Shown here: positions 53,959 through 62,184 of the stretch, in pieces
How the letters are laid out: each line of letters begins with the position of its first letter
Position numbering within the stretch: position 1 is the stretch's first letter
Assembly: GCF_037094465.1 (NCBI RefSeq)
Contig: NZ_CP146609.1
Location: forward strand, 4,087,501-4,151,500
DNA: 64,000 bases
Source: Pseudodesulfovibrio sp. 5S69
GTDB taxonomy: Bacteria > Desulfobacterota > Desulfovibrionia > Desulfovibrionales > Desulfovibrionaceae
Direction of reading: 5' to 3'
Position numbers and translations under genes: made by a program
Notes under the pieces: model-generated
The model's input: the letters and a program-made list of their open reading frames with translations, nothing else
Database searches by the model: none
What the model was told of the DNA's origin: nothing

Positions 53959-54696
53959 CTACCGGCCCGAGGCAAAGGTGCTTCGGGGGAAGATCGAGGT
54001 GGGCTTGGTCACGGCAGACGAATCTTCCGGCATGACCATCTCGGCGTTGATGTCGCCGATGTGCTCACGGTAGGCGATGATGTCCTGGACCGTGCACATG
54101 GCCATCTGGTGCTTGATGGCAAAGGCCACGATCTCATGCAGCTTGGCCATGGTCCCGTCGGGGTTGGTCAGCTCGGCGAGCACGCCGCAGGGTTCGAGTC
54201 CGGCCAACCGGTTGAGGTCCACGGTGGCCTCGGTGTGGCCGCCGCGTTCGAGCACGCCGCCGTGTTTGGCGCAGAGCGGGAACACGTGGCCGGGGCTGGC
54301 CAGGCTGGCGGGCGTGGCGTCCGGGGCGATGGCCGCCTTGACGGTGGTCACCCGGTCCGCCGCGGACACGCCGGTGGTCACGCCCTGGGCCGCCTCGATG
54401 GAGATGGTGAAGGCGGTGTTGTAGGCGCTGGTGTTGTTCTCGACCATCATGGGCAGGCCGAGGGAGTTGATCTTGTCTTCGGTCATGCACAGGCAGACGA
54501 TGCCGCTGCATTCCCGGATGAGCATGGCCATCTGCTCATTGGTCAGGGTCTTGGCCGCGAAGATGAGGTCGCCCTCGTTTTCGCGGTCCGCATTGTCCGT
54601 GACCAGCACGCCGTTGCCCTTTCGCAAGGACTTGAGCGCTTTCTCGACCCTGGAAATGGGGCCGCCGAACTGTTTGAGGATTGGCTGATCCATCAT
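53959..54696 (-). CDS. ribB: 3,4-dihydroxy-2-butanone-4-phosphate synthase
   Basis: It converts ribulose 5-phosphate to the four-carbon unit of riboflavin plus formate. Family marks: Asp-Arg-Glu-Asn-Glu-Gly-Asp-Leu-Ile near 37-45 (acid loop), Ser-Gly-Ile-Val-Cys near 65, Thr-Gly-Val-Ser-Ala-Ala-Asp-Arg near 107-114, Pro-Gly-His-Val-Phe-Pro-Leu near 135, and His-Thr-Glu-Ala near 153. It is a single-domain RibB, not fused to GTP cyclohydrolase II. A C-terminal extension of about 25 residues (Pro-Glu-Asp-Ser-Ser-Ala-Val-Thr) goes beyond the usual 217. An FMN riboswitch is directly upstream. Starts 54696 and 54693 are both possible behind AAGGAG. Confidence 0.94.
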   Translation of the reverse strand: MMDQPILKQFGGPISRVEKALKSLRKGNGVLVTDNADRENEGDLIFAAKTLTNEQMAMLIRECSGIVCLCMTEDKINSLGLPMMVENNTSAYNTAFTISIEAAQGVTTGVSAADRVTTVKAAIAPDATPASLASPGHVFPLCAKHGGVLERGGHTEATVDLNRLAGLEPCGVLAELTNPDGTMAKLHEIVAFAIKHQMAMCTVQDIIAYREHIGDINAEMVMPEDSSAVTKPTSIFPRSTFASGR

Positions 54697-54821
54697 GAAG
54701 CTCCTTCGATAAAGAGTATGAATGAATCAGGGCGCATAGACAGGCGAACGAGCGAGAGCGCCCGCCGCGGCGACCGCCGACCCCGGCGGGGAACCCGCCC
54801 GGCAACGGCCGCTGGACTGCC

Positions 54822-54964
54822 TCATTCTCTTCATTCCGGACTCTTACCGTCGGCCCCGGATTCGCACCGGGTCTGCTGGACCCCCTCCACCCGGAGGGGC
54901 GCTCGCGGGCTCGCCGGCAAAGCCGGATCACCGCCGGTGGGGACTTCCACCCCGCCCTGAGAAC
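54822..54964 (-). ncRNA. FMN riboswitch (RFN element)
   Basis: On the minus strand the conserved 5' block reads CTCAGGGCGGGGTG..CCCCACCGGCGGT and the 3' block reads CAGCAGACCCGGTGCGAATCC, then GCCGACGGTAAGAGTCCGGAATGAAGAGA. Both match the RFN consensus and flank variable stems. The GC-rich stems between it and ribB (54760-54818) are the expression platform. Confidence 0.95.
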
Positions 54965-54977
54965 AAGTTGGCTATAG

Positions 54978-55006
54978 CCATAAGACCGAACTGACTCCCG
55001 AGTCAA
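54978..55006 (-). promoter_or_regulatory. ribB promoter
   Basis: On the minus strand TTGACT (55006-55001) and TTATGG (54983-54978) are separated by 17 bp. Transcription would begin about seven bases before the riboswitch. Confidence 0.7.
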
Positions 55007-55157
55007 CCAATACCGGCACATTTCGTAGGGTTTTTTCGTTCCCGGCCGCGCGACGGTCTATCCCCCGCCGGATCAACGACATTTTTTCCGGCGACCACGG
55101 CGCCCGCCCGCCCGACGTCCTTGCCCACATCCGTTTTTCGGTGTACTGCTCACAGCC

Positions 55158-55514
55158 ATGCATGAAATGTCGATTGTCGAATCCATCCTCGGCATCCTGC
55201 GCGAAGAGATGGTCAAGTATGACGGCCAGAAGCTCAAGAAAGTGACCCTCAAGAACGGCCGACTGGCCGGGGTGGTCACCGAGTCCCTGCAATTCGCCTG
55301 GGAGGCGCTCATCCCCGGCGGCGAATTCGACGGGGCCGAACTCGAAATCATCGAGGTGCCGGTGAAGGTGGCCTGCGGCGAATGCGGAGAGGTATTCAGC
55401 CCGGAGCACACCCGGTGCATGCCCTGCCCCAAGTGCGAAGCCCTGCTGGGCCACAAGGTGCTGGAGGGCAAGGAACTGCTCATCGACTCCATCGAAGTGG
55501 ACGACCAGCAATAA
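55158..55514 (+). CDS. hypA: HypA, hydrogenase nickel-incorporation protein
   Basis: 118 aa, the normal HypA length. The N-terminus Met-His-Glu-Met-Ser-Ile carries the nickel-binding His2 and Glu3. The zinc site uses Cys-Gly-Glu-Cys near 74-77 and Cys-Met-Pro-Cys-Pro-Lys-Cys near 89-95. HypA docks on the hydrogenase precursor and, with HypB, delivers nickel to [NiFe]-hydrogenase large subunits. There is no clear ribosome binding site before the ATG. hypB follows after 13 bases. No hydrogenase structural gene is in the window. Confidence 0.95.
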   Translation: MHEMSIVESILGILREEMVKYDGQKLKKVTLKNGRLAGVVTESLQFAWEALIPGGEFDGAELEIIEVPVKVACGECGEVFSPEHTRCMPCPKCEALLGHKVLEGKELLIDSIEVDDQQ

Positions 55515-55527
55515 AGAAGGAGTGACC

Positions 55528-56187
55528 ATGTCCAAGGAAGTGACCATAGTCCGCAACGTGCTCGAAGCCAACGACCGCCTGGCCGACGAGCTCCAGAACA
55601 ATTTCCGGGTCAAGAAGATCCTGTGCCTGAACCTGATGAGTTCCCCCGGCGCGGGCAAGACCACCCTGCTCGAACGAACCCTGACCGACCTGCGCGACGA
55701 GTTCAAGATGGCCGTCATCGAGGGCGACCTGCAGACCGACAACGACGCCCAGCGCGTGGCCGCCACCGGGGCCCAGGCCGTGCAGATCAACACCGAGGGC
55801 GGCTGCCACCTGGATTCCGGCATGGTCATGGACGCGCTCAAGGCCATCGACACCGACGGGCTGGACATCCTCTTCGTCGAAAACGTGGGCAACCTGGTCT
55901 GCCCGGCCGAGTTCAACGTGGGCGAGGACTACAAGGTCACCCTGCTGTCCGTGGCCGAGGGCGACGACAAGCCCGAGAAGTACCCGTTCATGTTCCACAT
56001 CTCCGCAGTCATGCTCCTGAACAAGGTGGACCTGCTGCCCTACGTGGACTTCGACCTGCAAAAGGCCGAGAACCATGCCAAGAAACTGAACAAGGACATA
56101 GAGGTCATGCCCATCTCCGCGCGCACCGGCGAGAACCTGGAGCAGTGGTACGACTGGCTCCGGAAGAAGCGCGCCGAGAAACTGTAG
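55528..56187 (+). CDS. hypB: HypB, hydrogenase nickel-incorporation GTPase
   Basis: G3E-family GTPase with Ser-Ser-Pro-Gly-Ala-Gly-Lys-Thr-Thr-Leu near 38-47 and Asn-Lys-Val-Asp-Leu near 162-166. The metal site at the dimer interface includes Gly-Gly-Cys-His-Leu-Asp-Ser-Gly-Met near 88-96. It lacks the N-terminal Cys-x2-Cys-Gly-Cys and the His-rich stretch of other HypB types, so it is a non-nickel-storing form. The start at 55528 is set by AAGGAG; a GTG six bases earlier is disfavoured. 219 aa. Confidence 0.95.
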   Translation: MSKEVTIVRNVLEANDRLADELQNNFRVKKILCLNLMSSPGAGKTTLLERTLTDLRDEFKMAVIEGDLQTDNDAQRVAATGAQAVQINTEGGCHLDSGMVMDALKAIDTDGLDILFVENVGNLVCPAEFNVGEDYKVTLLSVAEGDDKPEKYPFMFHISAVMLLNKVDLLPYVDFDLQKAENHAKKLNKDIEVMPISARTGENLEQWYDWLRKKRAEKL

Positions 56188-56207
56188 GCGACTCCGCGAC
56201 GCCGATT

Positions 56208-56239
56208 TCCAAGGGCCTCCCGAAAGGGCGGCCCTTTTT
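56208..56239 (+). terminator. Terminator of hypAB
   Basis: AAGGGC..CCC-gaaa-GGG..GCCCTT followed by T5C, forty bases after the hypB stop. Confidence 0.82.
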
Positions 56240-56304
56240 CTTTGCGGTTGCCCGGTCCGTACACCGCGGGCTATGCTCCGGGGAAACCGCCCCAGGAGAA
56301 CCCC

Positions 56305-57312
56305 ATGAAAAGACCGGCGCTCTTCACGTTTATTTTCTGCCTGCTCTGGGCCGCCCCCGCCCTGGCCGGGGTGGGCATGACCGAGGCCGTGTTCACGGAC
56401 GCGCAGCGCGGACGGACGCTGAAGACCCATATCTGGTATCCGAGCGACGACAAGCCCGCCGAGCGGTTCGCGGAAAACGCGGTCTTCGAGGGGATCGACG
56501 CGGTCAGGAACGGGGCCATCCGGCCCGGCAAGTATCCCCTGTACGTCCTGCTCCACGGAACCACGGGCAACTGGCGCAACCTCTCCTGGCTGGCGGCGCG
56601 CCTGGCCGAGAACGGGGCCGTGGTCTGCGCGGCCGACCATCCGGGCTACACCTCGGGCGACGCCGACCCGGCCTCGGTCCTGCGCGCCTGGGACCAGCCC
56701 CTGGACGCGAGCTTCCTGGCGGGCGAGATGCTGCGCTCCCGGTTCAAGGGCGTCATCAATCCGTCCAGGGTCTTTGCCGTGGGCTACTCGCTCGGCGGCT
56801 ACAGCGCCCTGGCCCTGGCCGGGGCCCGGCTCGACCTGCGCCGCTACCCCGCTTTCTGCGCCGCGAACCGGGACCGCTCGTGCGGCTACTTCCGCACCGC
56901 CCTGCCCGGCCTGGCGGAGCGGGACTTCGTCGCGGCCGCCCGGGACCTTAAGGACGCGCGGTTCACGGCGGTCGTGGCCATCGCGCCGGGATTCGTGGAA
57001 GTGTGCACGCCCGCGTCCCTGCGGTCCATCTCCATCCCGACCCTGATCATCGGCGGGGGCAAGGACCGGAACATCCCGCCCTCCACCCACTTCTATCCCC
57101 GCTTCGAGGACTTCCCGCCGAACCTGGCCTACCGCGAGATCCCCGACGCCTCGCACTTCAGCTTCATGCAGATATGCAAGCCGGGGGCGCGGGAAATCCT
57201 GGCCGAAGAGGACGCGGCGTTCGTTTGCGAGGACCACGGCGCCGACCGGCGGGCCATCCACGACAGGCTCTACCGCTACGTCGCGGACTTCCTCCAGCCC
57301 GCGGCCGACTGA
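56305..57312 (+). CDS. Exported alpha/beta hydrolase (dienelactone/PAF-acetylhydrolase-like), 335 aa
   Basis: The signal peptide covers residues 1-22 (Leu-Phe-Thr-Phe-Ile-Phe-Cys-Leu-Leu-Trp, Ala-Leu-Ala). The nucleophile is in Val-Gly-Tyr-Ser-Leu-Gly-Gly-Tyr near 156-163. Leu-Leu-His-Gly-Thr-Thr-Gly is the oxyanion loop near 78, Gly-Gly-Gly-Lys-Asp-Arg a probable acid position near 252, and Pro-Asp-Ala-Ser-His-Phe the catalytic His near 286. Several extra cysteines could form a disulfide in the periplasm. Such enzymes cleave esters in small molecules or lipids; the substrate is unknown. AGGAGAA precedes the start at 56305. Confidence 0.83.
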   Translation: MKRPALFTFIFCLLWAAPALAGVGMTEAVFTDAQRGRTLKTHIWYPSDDKPAERFAENAVFEGIDAVRNGAIRPGKYPLYVLLHGTTGNWRNLSWLAARLAENGAVVCAADHPGYTSGDADPASVLRAWDQPLDASFLAGEMLRSRFKGVINPSRVFAVGYSLGGYSALALAGARLDLRRYPAFCAANRDRSCGYFRTALPGLAERDFVAAARDLKDARFTAVVAIAPGFVEVCTPASLRSISIPTLIIGGGKDRNIPPSTHFYPRFEDFPPNLAYREIPDASHFSFMQICKPGAREILAEEDAAFVCEDHGADRRAIHDRLYRYVADFLQPAAD

Positions 57313-57340
57313 GCCGTCCCGGACCGTTCCGCGGATGCAA

Positions 57341-57355
57341 GGCGAATTTTTCGCC
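57341..57355. promoter_or_regulatory. Palindrome GGCGA-N5-TCGCC upstream of the bEBP gene
   Basis: This 15-base palindrome reads GGCGAATTTTTCGCC and lies 45 bp before the sigma-54 activator gene. Two more of the same pattern are at 58723 and 58755, upstream of the next operon. It is probably the activator's own binding site, for autoregulation. Confidence 0.7.
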
Positions 57356-57399
57356 CGGTTTTTGTTGGCAACCCCGTGTCCGGGTTGTACGGTGGTCCC

Positions 57400-58731
57400 A
57401 TGCCGTTTCCGAAAAACCTTCCGCTCGAAGCCGTGTTCGCCTCCATCGCCGACGGACTGTTCACCGTGGACGCGGACTGGAACGTGACCTACTTCAACGA
57501 GGCCGCGCAACGCATCACCGGCATCTCCGAAGCCGATGCATTGGGGCGCAAATGCTGGGCCGTATTCCGCTCGTCCCTGTGCGACGGCCAGTGCGCGCTC
57601 AGGGCGTGCATCGACCAGGGCGGGCGCATCGTCAACAAGTCCATCTTCATCGTCCGCTCGGACGGCACCACCCTGCCCGTTTCCATATCGGCCTCGCCGC
57701 TCAAGGACCGCGACGGCATCGTGGTCGGCGGGGTGGAGACCTTCCGCGACCTGACCGACATCCACGTTTCCCGGCAGCAGGCCAAGGACATCTACCGCTT
57801 CGAGAACATCGTCGGCCGTTCCCAGGCCCTGGAAAAGATCTTCCGCATCCTGCCACAGATCAGCCGGTCCGAGGCGACCACCCTGCTCCTGGGCAAGAGC
57901 GGCACGGGCAAGGAGCTGTTCGCCCAGGCCATCCATTCCCTGAGCCCGCGCAAGGACGGGCCGTTCGTGGCCGTGAACTGCGGAGCCCTGCCCGACACCC
58001 TGCTCGAATCCGAGCTGTTCGGCTACAAGGCGGGCGCGTTCACCGACGCGAGATCGGACAAGCCGGGCCGGTTCGAACTGGCCGACGGCGGCACGGTCTT
58101 CCTGGACGAGATCGGCGACATGCCCCAGAACCTCCAGGTCAAGCTTTTGCGCTTCCTCCAGGAAAAGACCTTCGAGCCGCTGGGCGGCGTGACCCCGGTC
58201 CACGCCGACGTGCGCGTGGTGGCCGCCACCAACCGCGACCTCGAAGAGGCCGTGGCCGAAGGGACCTTCCGCCAGGATCTCTTCTACCGCCTCAACGTGG
58301 TCACCCTGACCCTGCCGCCCCTGACCGAGCGCCAGGAGGACCTGCCCCTGCTCATCGACCACTTCCTCGCGGAGTTCAACAGCTCGCGTGGCAAGGCCAT
58401 CCGCGGGGTCAGCGAGGACGCCCTGCACGTGCTCATGCACCACGACTTCCCCGGGAACGTGCGCGAACTGGAAAACATCCTCGAATACGCCTTCATCCTC
58501 TGCCCGGACGGGTTCATCCAGGTGGAACACCTCCCGGAATACCTGCACCCCGCGGGAAAGCGCCTTGACGCGCCCGACGGGCTGTCCGGCAGCATGGACG
58601 CCATCAAGCGCCGCGCCGCCCGCCAGGCCGTGCGCCGCAACAACGGCAAGCGCATGGCCGCCTGCCGCGAACTGGGGATCACCAAGGACACCCTTCGCCG
58701 CTTGCTGGCCGCCCCGGAAGCGGGCGAATAA
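57400..58731 (+). CDS. PAS-domain sigma-54-dependent transcriptional activator, 443 aa
   Basis: An N-terminal PAS sensor (about 5-130; [13 protein letters not shown]) holds three cysteines in [10 protein letters not shown] near 63-72. The AAA+ domain has Gly-Lys-Ser-Gly-Thr-Gly-Lys-Glu (Walker A, about 165-172), Asp-Glu-Ile-Gly-Asp-Met, and arginine fingers. The sigma-54 contact loop reads Gly-Ala-Phe-Thr-Asp-Ala instead of GAFTGA (near 211). A Fis-type helix-turn-helix closes the protein. By context it drives the NifX-like and Mrp genes that follow. The start at 57400 is set by position; an upstream GTG is possible. Confidence 0.9.
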   Translation: MPFPKNLPLEAVFASIADGLFTVDADWNVTYFNEAAQRITGISEADALGRKCWAVFRSSLCDGQCALRACIDQGGRIVNKSIFIVRSDGTTLPVSISASPLKDRDGIVVGGVETFRDLTDIHVSRQQAKDIYRFENIVGRSQALEKIFRILPQISRSEATTLLLGKSGTGKELFAQAIHSLSPRKDGPFVAVNCGALPDTLLESELFGYKAGAFTDARSDKPGRFELADGGTVFLDEIGDMPQNLQVKLLRFLQEKTFEPLGGVTPVHADVRVVAATNRDLEEAVAEGTFRQDLFYRLNVVTLTLPPLTERQEDLPLLIDHFLAEFNSSRGKAIRGVSEDALHVLMHHDFPGNVRELENILEYAFILCPDGFIQVEHLPEYLHPAGKRLDAPDGLSGSMDAIKRRAARQAVRRNNGKRMAACRELGITKDTLRRLLAAPEAGE

Positions 58732-58769
58732 TTCGCCTTTAATCTTCCAATGCGGGCGAAAAAATCGCC
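58723..58769. promoter_or_regulatory. Two GGCGA-N5-TCGCC activator sites
   Basis: 58723-58737 reads GGCGAATAATTCGCC (perfect palindrome) and 58755-58769 reads GGCGAAAAAATCGCC. Their centres are 32 bp apart (three helical turns) and 62-94 bp upstream of the -24 element. The first overlaps the stop codon of the activator gene. Confidence 0.75.
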
Positions 58770-58821
58770 ATACCTCTACTCTGCCGCATAGACAACATGC
58801 CGTTTTAACAGACTATTATAT

Positions 58822-58838
58822 TTGGCACGGTCTGTGCT
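58822..58838 (+). promoter_or_regulatory. Sigma-54 (-24/-12) promoter
   Basis: TTGGCACGG..TGTGCT has the invariant GG (58824-58825) and GC (58836-58837) exactly ten bases apart. It lies 50 bp before the NifX-like gene. Confidence 0.85.
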
Positions 58839-58887
58839 CTATGAGACATAACCGGTGCGGGTCCTGCCGGACTATTTTTGGAGAGAG

Positions 58888-59241
58888 ATGATGCAATCGG
58901 ATTCCGCCAAGCTGATCTGCCTGGCGTGCTACCAGGACCGACTGGCCTCCGTGTGCGAGAACGCGGACGGATACAAGTTATTTGAAATACGCGATCAAAA
59001 ATCTTACCCCGCAGGCCTCCTATCCCTTCCCTCAAAGGACCCTATGGACAGGACATCCGCCATATTGGCCTGCGGGGTAACCATTTTTCTGTGCGGCGCC
59101 ATCCGCAACCGCACACGCCTGACTCTGGAGCGGGCCGGAATCACGGTCATCCCCTGGCTGACCGGCACCGATCGCCAGGTGCTGGAAGGGTTCCTGTGCG
59201 GGGGGCTGGCCGAACTGGCCATGCCGGGGGTCGCGGTTTGA
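58888..59241 (+). CDS. NifX/NifB-C domain protein (dinitrogenase iron-molybdenum cofactor family), 117 aa
   Basis: The dinitrogenase FeMo-cofactor biosynthesis fold is suggested by Arg-Leu-Ala-Ser-Val-Cys-Glu-Asn-Ala-Asp-Gly-Tyr-Lys-Leu-Phe-Glu-Ile near 16-34, Phe-Leu-Cys-Gly-Ala-Ile near 76, and Gly-Ile-Thr-Val-Ile-Pro-Trp-Leu-Thr-Gly near 91. Five cysteines are spread through the chain. Small proteins of this fold bind metal-sulfur clusters; the Desulfovibrio orange protein with its Mo-Cu cluster belongs here. It is driven by the -24/-12 promoter upstream and precedes an Mrp ATPase gene, the same company as the orange-protein operons. ATGs at 58888 and 58891 both follow GGAGAGAG. Confidence 0.8.
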   Translation: MMQSDSAKLICLACYQDRLASVCENADGYKLFEIRDQKSYPAGLLSLPSKDPMDRTSAILACGVTIFLCGAIRNRTRLTLERAGITVIPWLTGTDRQVLEGFLCGGLAELAMPGVAV

Positions 59242-59353
59242 CATTTCTCCCACTATGGTTATCTCTCTGTAACCTGGCCGCGGCCGTTCGCCGGCCGGGT
59301 TCCACATGTACTTCTAGGGCGGCTTCGGGTCGCCGTTTTTCAGGAGAAAGCGT

Positions 59354-60229
59354 ATGAGTGGTTGTGAAGGATGTGCGTCCGCCTCGCCTGACGGAACCTG
59401 CACCAGCGCCACGGGCTGCGACAAGCCCGAAGACCAGAAACTGCAAAAGACCCTGAGCCGCATCAAACACAAGATCGTGGTCATGTCCGGCAAGGGCGGC
59501 GTGGGCAAGTCCACCGTGGCCGCCAACATGGCCGTGGCCCTGTCCCTGGCCGGCAAGAAGGTCGGCCTGCTCGACGTGGACGTGCACGGCCCGAGCGTGC
59601 CCCGGCTCCTCTCCCTCAAGGGACAGCAGCCCCATATCGGCGACCAGGTCATGGAACCGGTCCCGTGGAGCAAGAATCTCTCGGTCATGTCCCTGGGCTT
59701 CCTGCTCCAGGACGACCGCCAGGCCGTGATCTGGCGCGGCCCGGTCAAGATCGGTCTGATCAAACAATTCGTCGAGGACGTCATGTGGGGCGACCTCGAC
59801 TACCTCATCGTGGACTGCCCTCCGGGCACCGGCGACGAGCCCCTGTCCACCCTGCAGACCCTCGGACCCTCGGCCATGGCCGTCATCGTCACCACCCCCC
59901 AGGGCGTGGCCATCGACGACGTGCGCCGGTCCGTGTCCTTTGTCGGCGAGGTCGGCAACCGCGTGCTCGGCATCGTCGAGAACATGTCCGGCTTCGCCTG
60001 CCCCGACTGCGGCGCGGTCCACCAGATATTCAAGTCCGGCGGCGGCGAGGAACTGGCCAAGGAATCCGGCGTCCAGTTCCTGGGCCGCATCCCCCTGGAC
60101 CCGGCCGTGGCCGACTCCGGCGACGAAGGCTACCCCTTCATGAAGGTCCACCGCGACACCGCCACCGGCAAGGCCATGGAACAGGTCATCGCTCCCATAC
60201 TCGCCCTCCCCGACCCGCCCAAGGCATAA
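59354..60229 (+). CDS. Mrp/NBP35-type Fe-S carrier ATPase, 291 aa
   Basis: A MinD/ParA-like P-loop enzyme with deviant Walker A Gly-Lys-Gly-Gly-Val-Gly-Lys-Ser-Thr near 46-54, Asp-Val-Asp-Val-His-Gly-Pro-Ser near 74, and Asp-Cys-Pro-Pro-Gly-Thr-Gly-Asp near 155. The C-terminal Cys-x2-Cys (Phe-Ala-Cys-Pro-Asp-Cys-Gly near 216) bridges a cluster in the dimer. The N-terminal 22 residues carry four more cysteines, like NBP35. It carries or inserts Fe-S clusters and in this position probably partners the NifX-like protein encoded upstream (112 bp gap). AGGAGAA precedes the start. Confidence 0.93.
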   Translation: MSGCEGCASASPDGTCTSATGCDKPEDQKLQKTLSRIKHKIVVMSGKGGVGKSTVAANMAVALSLAGKKVGLLDVDVHGPSVPRLLSLKGQQPHIGDQVMEPVPWSKNLSVMSLGFLLQDDRQAVIWRGPVKIGLIKQFVEDVMWGDLDYLIVDCPPGTGDEPLSTLQTLGPSAMAVIVTTPQGVAIDDVRRSVSFVGEVGNRVLGIVENMSGFACPDCGAVHQIFKSGGGEELAKESGVQFLGRIPLDPAVADSGDEGYPFMKVHRDTATGKAMEQVIAPILALPDPPKA

Positions 60230-60249
60230 GGTCGAGAAGTTGAGATACG

Positions 60250-60285
60250 AAAGGGCCGGGCACGGAACGCGTGCCCGGCCCTTTT
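60250..60285 (+). terminator. Terminator of the NifX-Mrp operon
   Basis: AAGGGCCGGGCAC pairs with GTGCCCGGCCCTT around GGAACGC, with TTTT behind. Confidence 0.85.
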
Positions 60286-60652
60286 GCCGTCCACGGCCCG
60301 ATGCCTCCGGCCCGGCCATGCCTCCCGGGCCGCCCGCGGGCGCACCCCCGCAATGGCCCTGTTGCCCTGTCCGGCACGCCGTCGTGGTCGAATGCCCCGC
60401 CGACCTTTCCCCATATTTTTCTCTTCCCTTCACATTTCCGCCACAACTTACTATTATTGGGATTGGAATCTGATATCAGGCCCGGGCGTTGCCCGCCGGG
60501 GCGAAACGAGGCGCCCGATATCGCGGATGCCCCGCGCGGCCGGGCCTCAGTTTCGATGCACGTTCTTCTGCTTCGCATGGAGAACGGAAAATATTCCGTC
60601 CCGACGGGCCTGTCGTTGCACGCGGCAGGCCGGAGGGAAAAGGAGCATATCC
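60286..60652. other. Upstream region of the SDR gene, no gene
   Basis: About 370 bp. An open frame runs through it in phase with the SDR but has biased Arg/Pro/Gly composition and no ribosome binding site. Only AAGGAG at 60640-60645 before the SDR start is functional to my eye. Confidence 0.5.
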
Positions 60653-61447
60653 ATGAATATTACGCTTGAAGGGAAAAAGGCCCTGGTCACCGCTTCTTCC
60701 GGCGGGATCGGATACGCCATTGCCAAGGGACTGGCCGGGAGCGGCGCAACGGTATTCATCAACGGCCGGAGTGAACACAGCGTGCTCGCGGCAAAGGACA
60801 GGCTGCTGGCCGAACTGCCCGAGGCGTCGCTACGCACCGCCGCTGCCGACCTTTCCGGCGCGGCGGGCTGCGAAAACCTGATCCGCGCCGTGCCCGAGGT
60901 GGACATCCTGGTGAACAACGCCGGGATTTACGGGGCCGGCGATTTTTTCGAAACCGGCGACGAGGTCTGGGACGCCTACTGGCAGATGAACGTCATGTCC
61001 GGCGTCCGTCTCTCCCGCGCCTACCTCCCGGCCATGCGGGACAACGGCTGGGGGCGGATCGTGTTCATCTCCTCGGAGTCCGCCCGCAACATCCCCGCGG
61101 ACATGATCCACTACGGCGTCTCCAAGACGGCCCTGCTCGCCCTCTCGCGGGGCATCGCCAAGCGGGTTGCCGGGAGCGGCGTCACCGTGAACGCGGTGCT
61201 GCCCGGCCCGACACTCTCCGACGGGTTCGAGGCCATGGTGGCCGACGAGATGGCCCGCACCGGCAAGAGCCTGGAGCAGGTCGGGCGTGATTTCGTGCGG
61301 GCGCACCGCCCGAGTTCGGTCCTCGACCGCGCCTCGAGCGTGGAGGAAGTGGCCAACATGGTCGTCTACGCCTGCTCGGAACAGGCCTCCGCAACCAGCG
61401 GGGCCGCCCTGCGCGTCGACGGCGGCGTCGTGGACGATATCGTCTAA
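60653..61447 (+). CDS. Short-chain dehydrogenase/reductase, 264 aa
   Basis: Classical SDR: Thr-Ala-Ser-Ser-Gly-Gly-Ile-Gly near 13-20 (cofactor), Asn-Asn-Ala-Gly near 87, catalytic Ser in Ile-Ser-Ser-Glu-Ser and Tyr-x3-Lys in Tyr-Gly-Val-Ser-Lys near 156-160. The loop Asn-Gly-Arg-Ser suggests NADP preference. The C-terminus has Ser-Gly-Ala-Ala-Leu-Arg-Val-Asp-Gly-Gly. Substrate unknown. Single gene; the start at 60653 follows AAGGAG. Confidence 0.9.
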   Translation: MNITLEGKKALVTASSGGIGYAIAKGLAGSGATVFINGRSEHSVLAAKDRLLAELPEASLRTAAADLSGAAGCENLIRAVPEVDILVNNAGIYGAGDFFETGDEVWDAYWQMNVMSGVRLSRAYLPAMRDNGWGRIVFISSESARNIPADMIHYGVSKTALLALSRGIAKRVAGSGVTVNAVLPGPTLSDGFEAMVADEMARTGKSLEQVGRDFVRAHRPSSVLDRASSVEEVANMVVYACSEQASATSGAALRVDGGVVDDIV

Positions 61448-61552
61448 GAGGGCGACCCCAGGCACTTGCCGCCCTAGTCCCCCGGTACCGGGACCTGCGC
61501 CGGGAAGCTCGCACAGGCCGCGGACCGGCCCCATCCCCTGCGAGCAGCGGGC

Positions 61553-61585
61553 GGCCCCGGCAGCGGAAGAACGGCTGCCGGGGCC
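61553..61585. terminator. Hairpin between convergent SDR and TPR-like genes
   Basis: GGCCCCGGCAGC (61553-61564) pairs with GCTGCCGGGGCC (61574-61585). No U run on either side. Confidence 0.6.
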
Positions 61586-61604
61586 ATGCGAGACGGGTTC
61601 ATGG

Positions 61605-61928
61605 CTAGGCGGCCCTGCCTTCGGTCAGGGCGGTCAGGGAATTGAGGTTGCGCATGATGACCCGGTGCAGGACGTTGCCTTGACCGCCGCCATCCACGGC
61701 ACGTCCGGCCGCGATGCGAAAGCAAATGCGGGCCTCCTCGTATTTGCCGGACATCTGGTAGACCAGGGCCATGTTGTTGCGCACCTTGGCCTCGTGCAGG
61801 GGCGCGTTCAGAGACCGGGCCAGGCTGTCGGCCTGGGTCAGCTGGAACAAGGCGTCGCCGGAGCGGCCCTCATTGCAGGCGCGCATGCCTTCGCGGTTGA
61901 GGATGCCGAGTTTTTTGAGATTGCTCAT
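61605..61928 (-). CDS. Small TPR-like protein, 107 aa
   Basis: Two helical hairpins resemble tetratricopeptide repeats: Gly-Met-Arg-Ala-Cys-Asn-Glu-Gly-Arg-Ser-Gly-Asp-Ala-Leu-Phe-Gln-Leu near 14-30, then Ala-Lys-Val-Arg-Asn-Asn-Met-Ala-Leu-Val-Tyr-Gln-Met-Ser-Gly-Lys-Tyr-Glu near 46-63. It is cytoplasmic, with no known partner. The start at 61928 follows AAGGAGAAA; the frame to 61988 is not supported. Confidence 0.75.
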   Translation of the reverse strand: MSNLKKLGILNREGMRACNEGRSGDALFQLTQADSLARSLNAPLHEAKVRNNMALVYQMSGKYEEARICFRIAAGRAVDGGGQGNVLHRVIMRNLNSLTALTEGRAA

Positions 61929-62184
61929 CGGTTTCTCCTTCGGTTGGATGTTTTCCGGCCGCGCCGGAAGGCGGACCGGCCGGTACATCGGCCCGAATTC
62001 GGGTCACGGCCCGCGTCCTCGCGTGCGAACCTCATGTGCAGTGCGGTTGACATGGAGCGACTTTATTGAAATCAATTCTCATTATCAAGTGTTTTCTTCA
62101 CCTTGTCCCGCAGACCGGAAACCGGCCCGGCGGGCTGGCGAAGCGAGCCGAAAGTGCGTAGCATGCCGGAAACATGGAGTCGCC

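Noticed and set aside
54183..54200. GGTTCGAGTCC-like tRNA T-arm
   Set aside because: It is inside the ribB coding region and no acceptor or anticodon arms surround it.
60284..60652. N-terminal extension of the SDR by 123 residues
   Set aside because: The normal SDR start has AAGGAG and the extension has non-coding composition.
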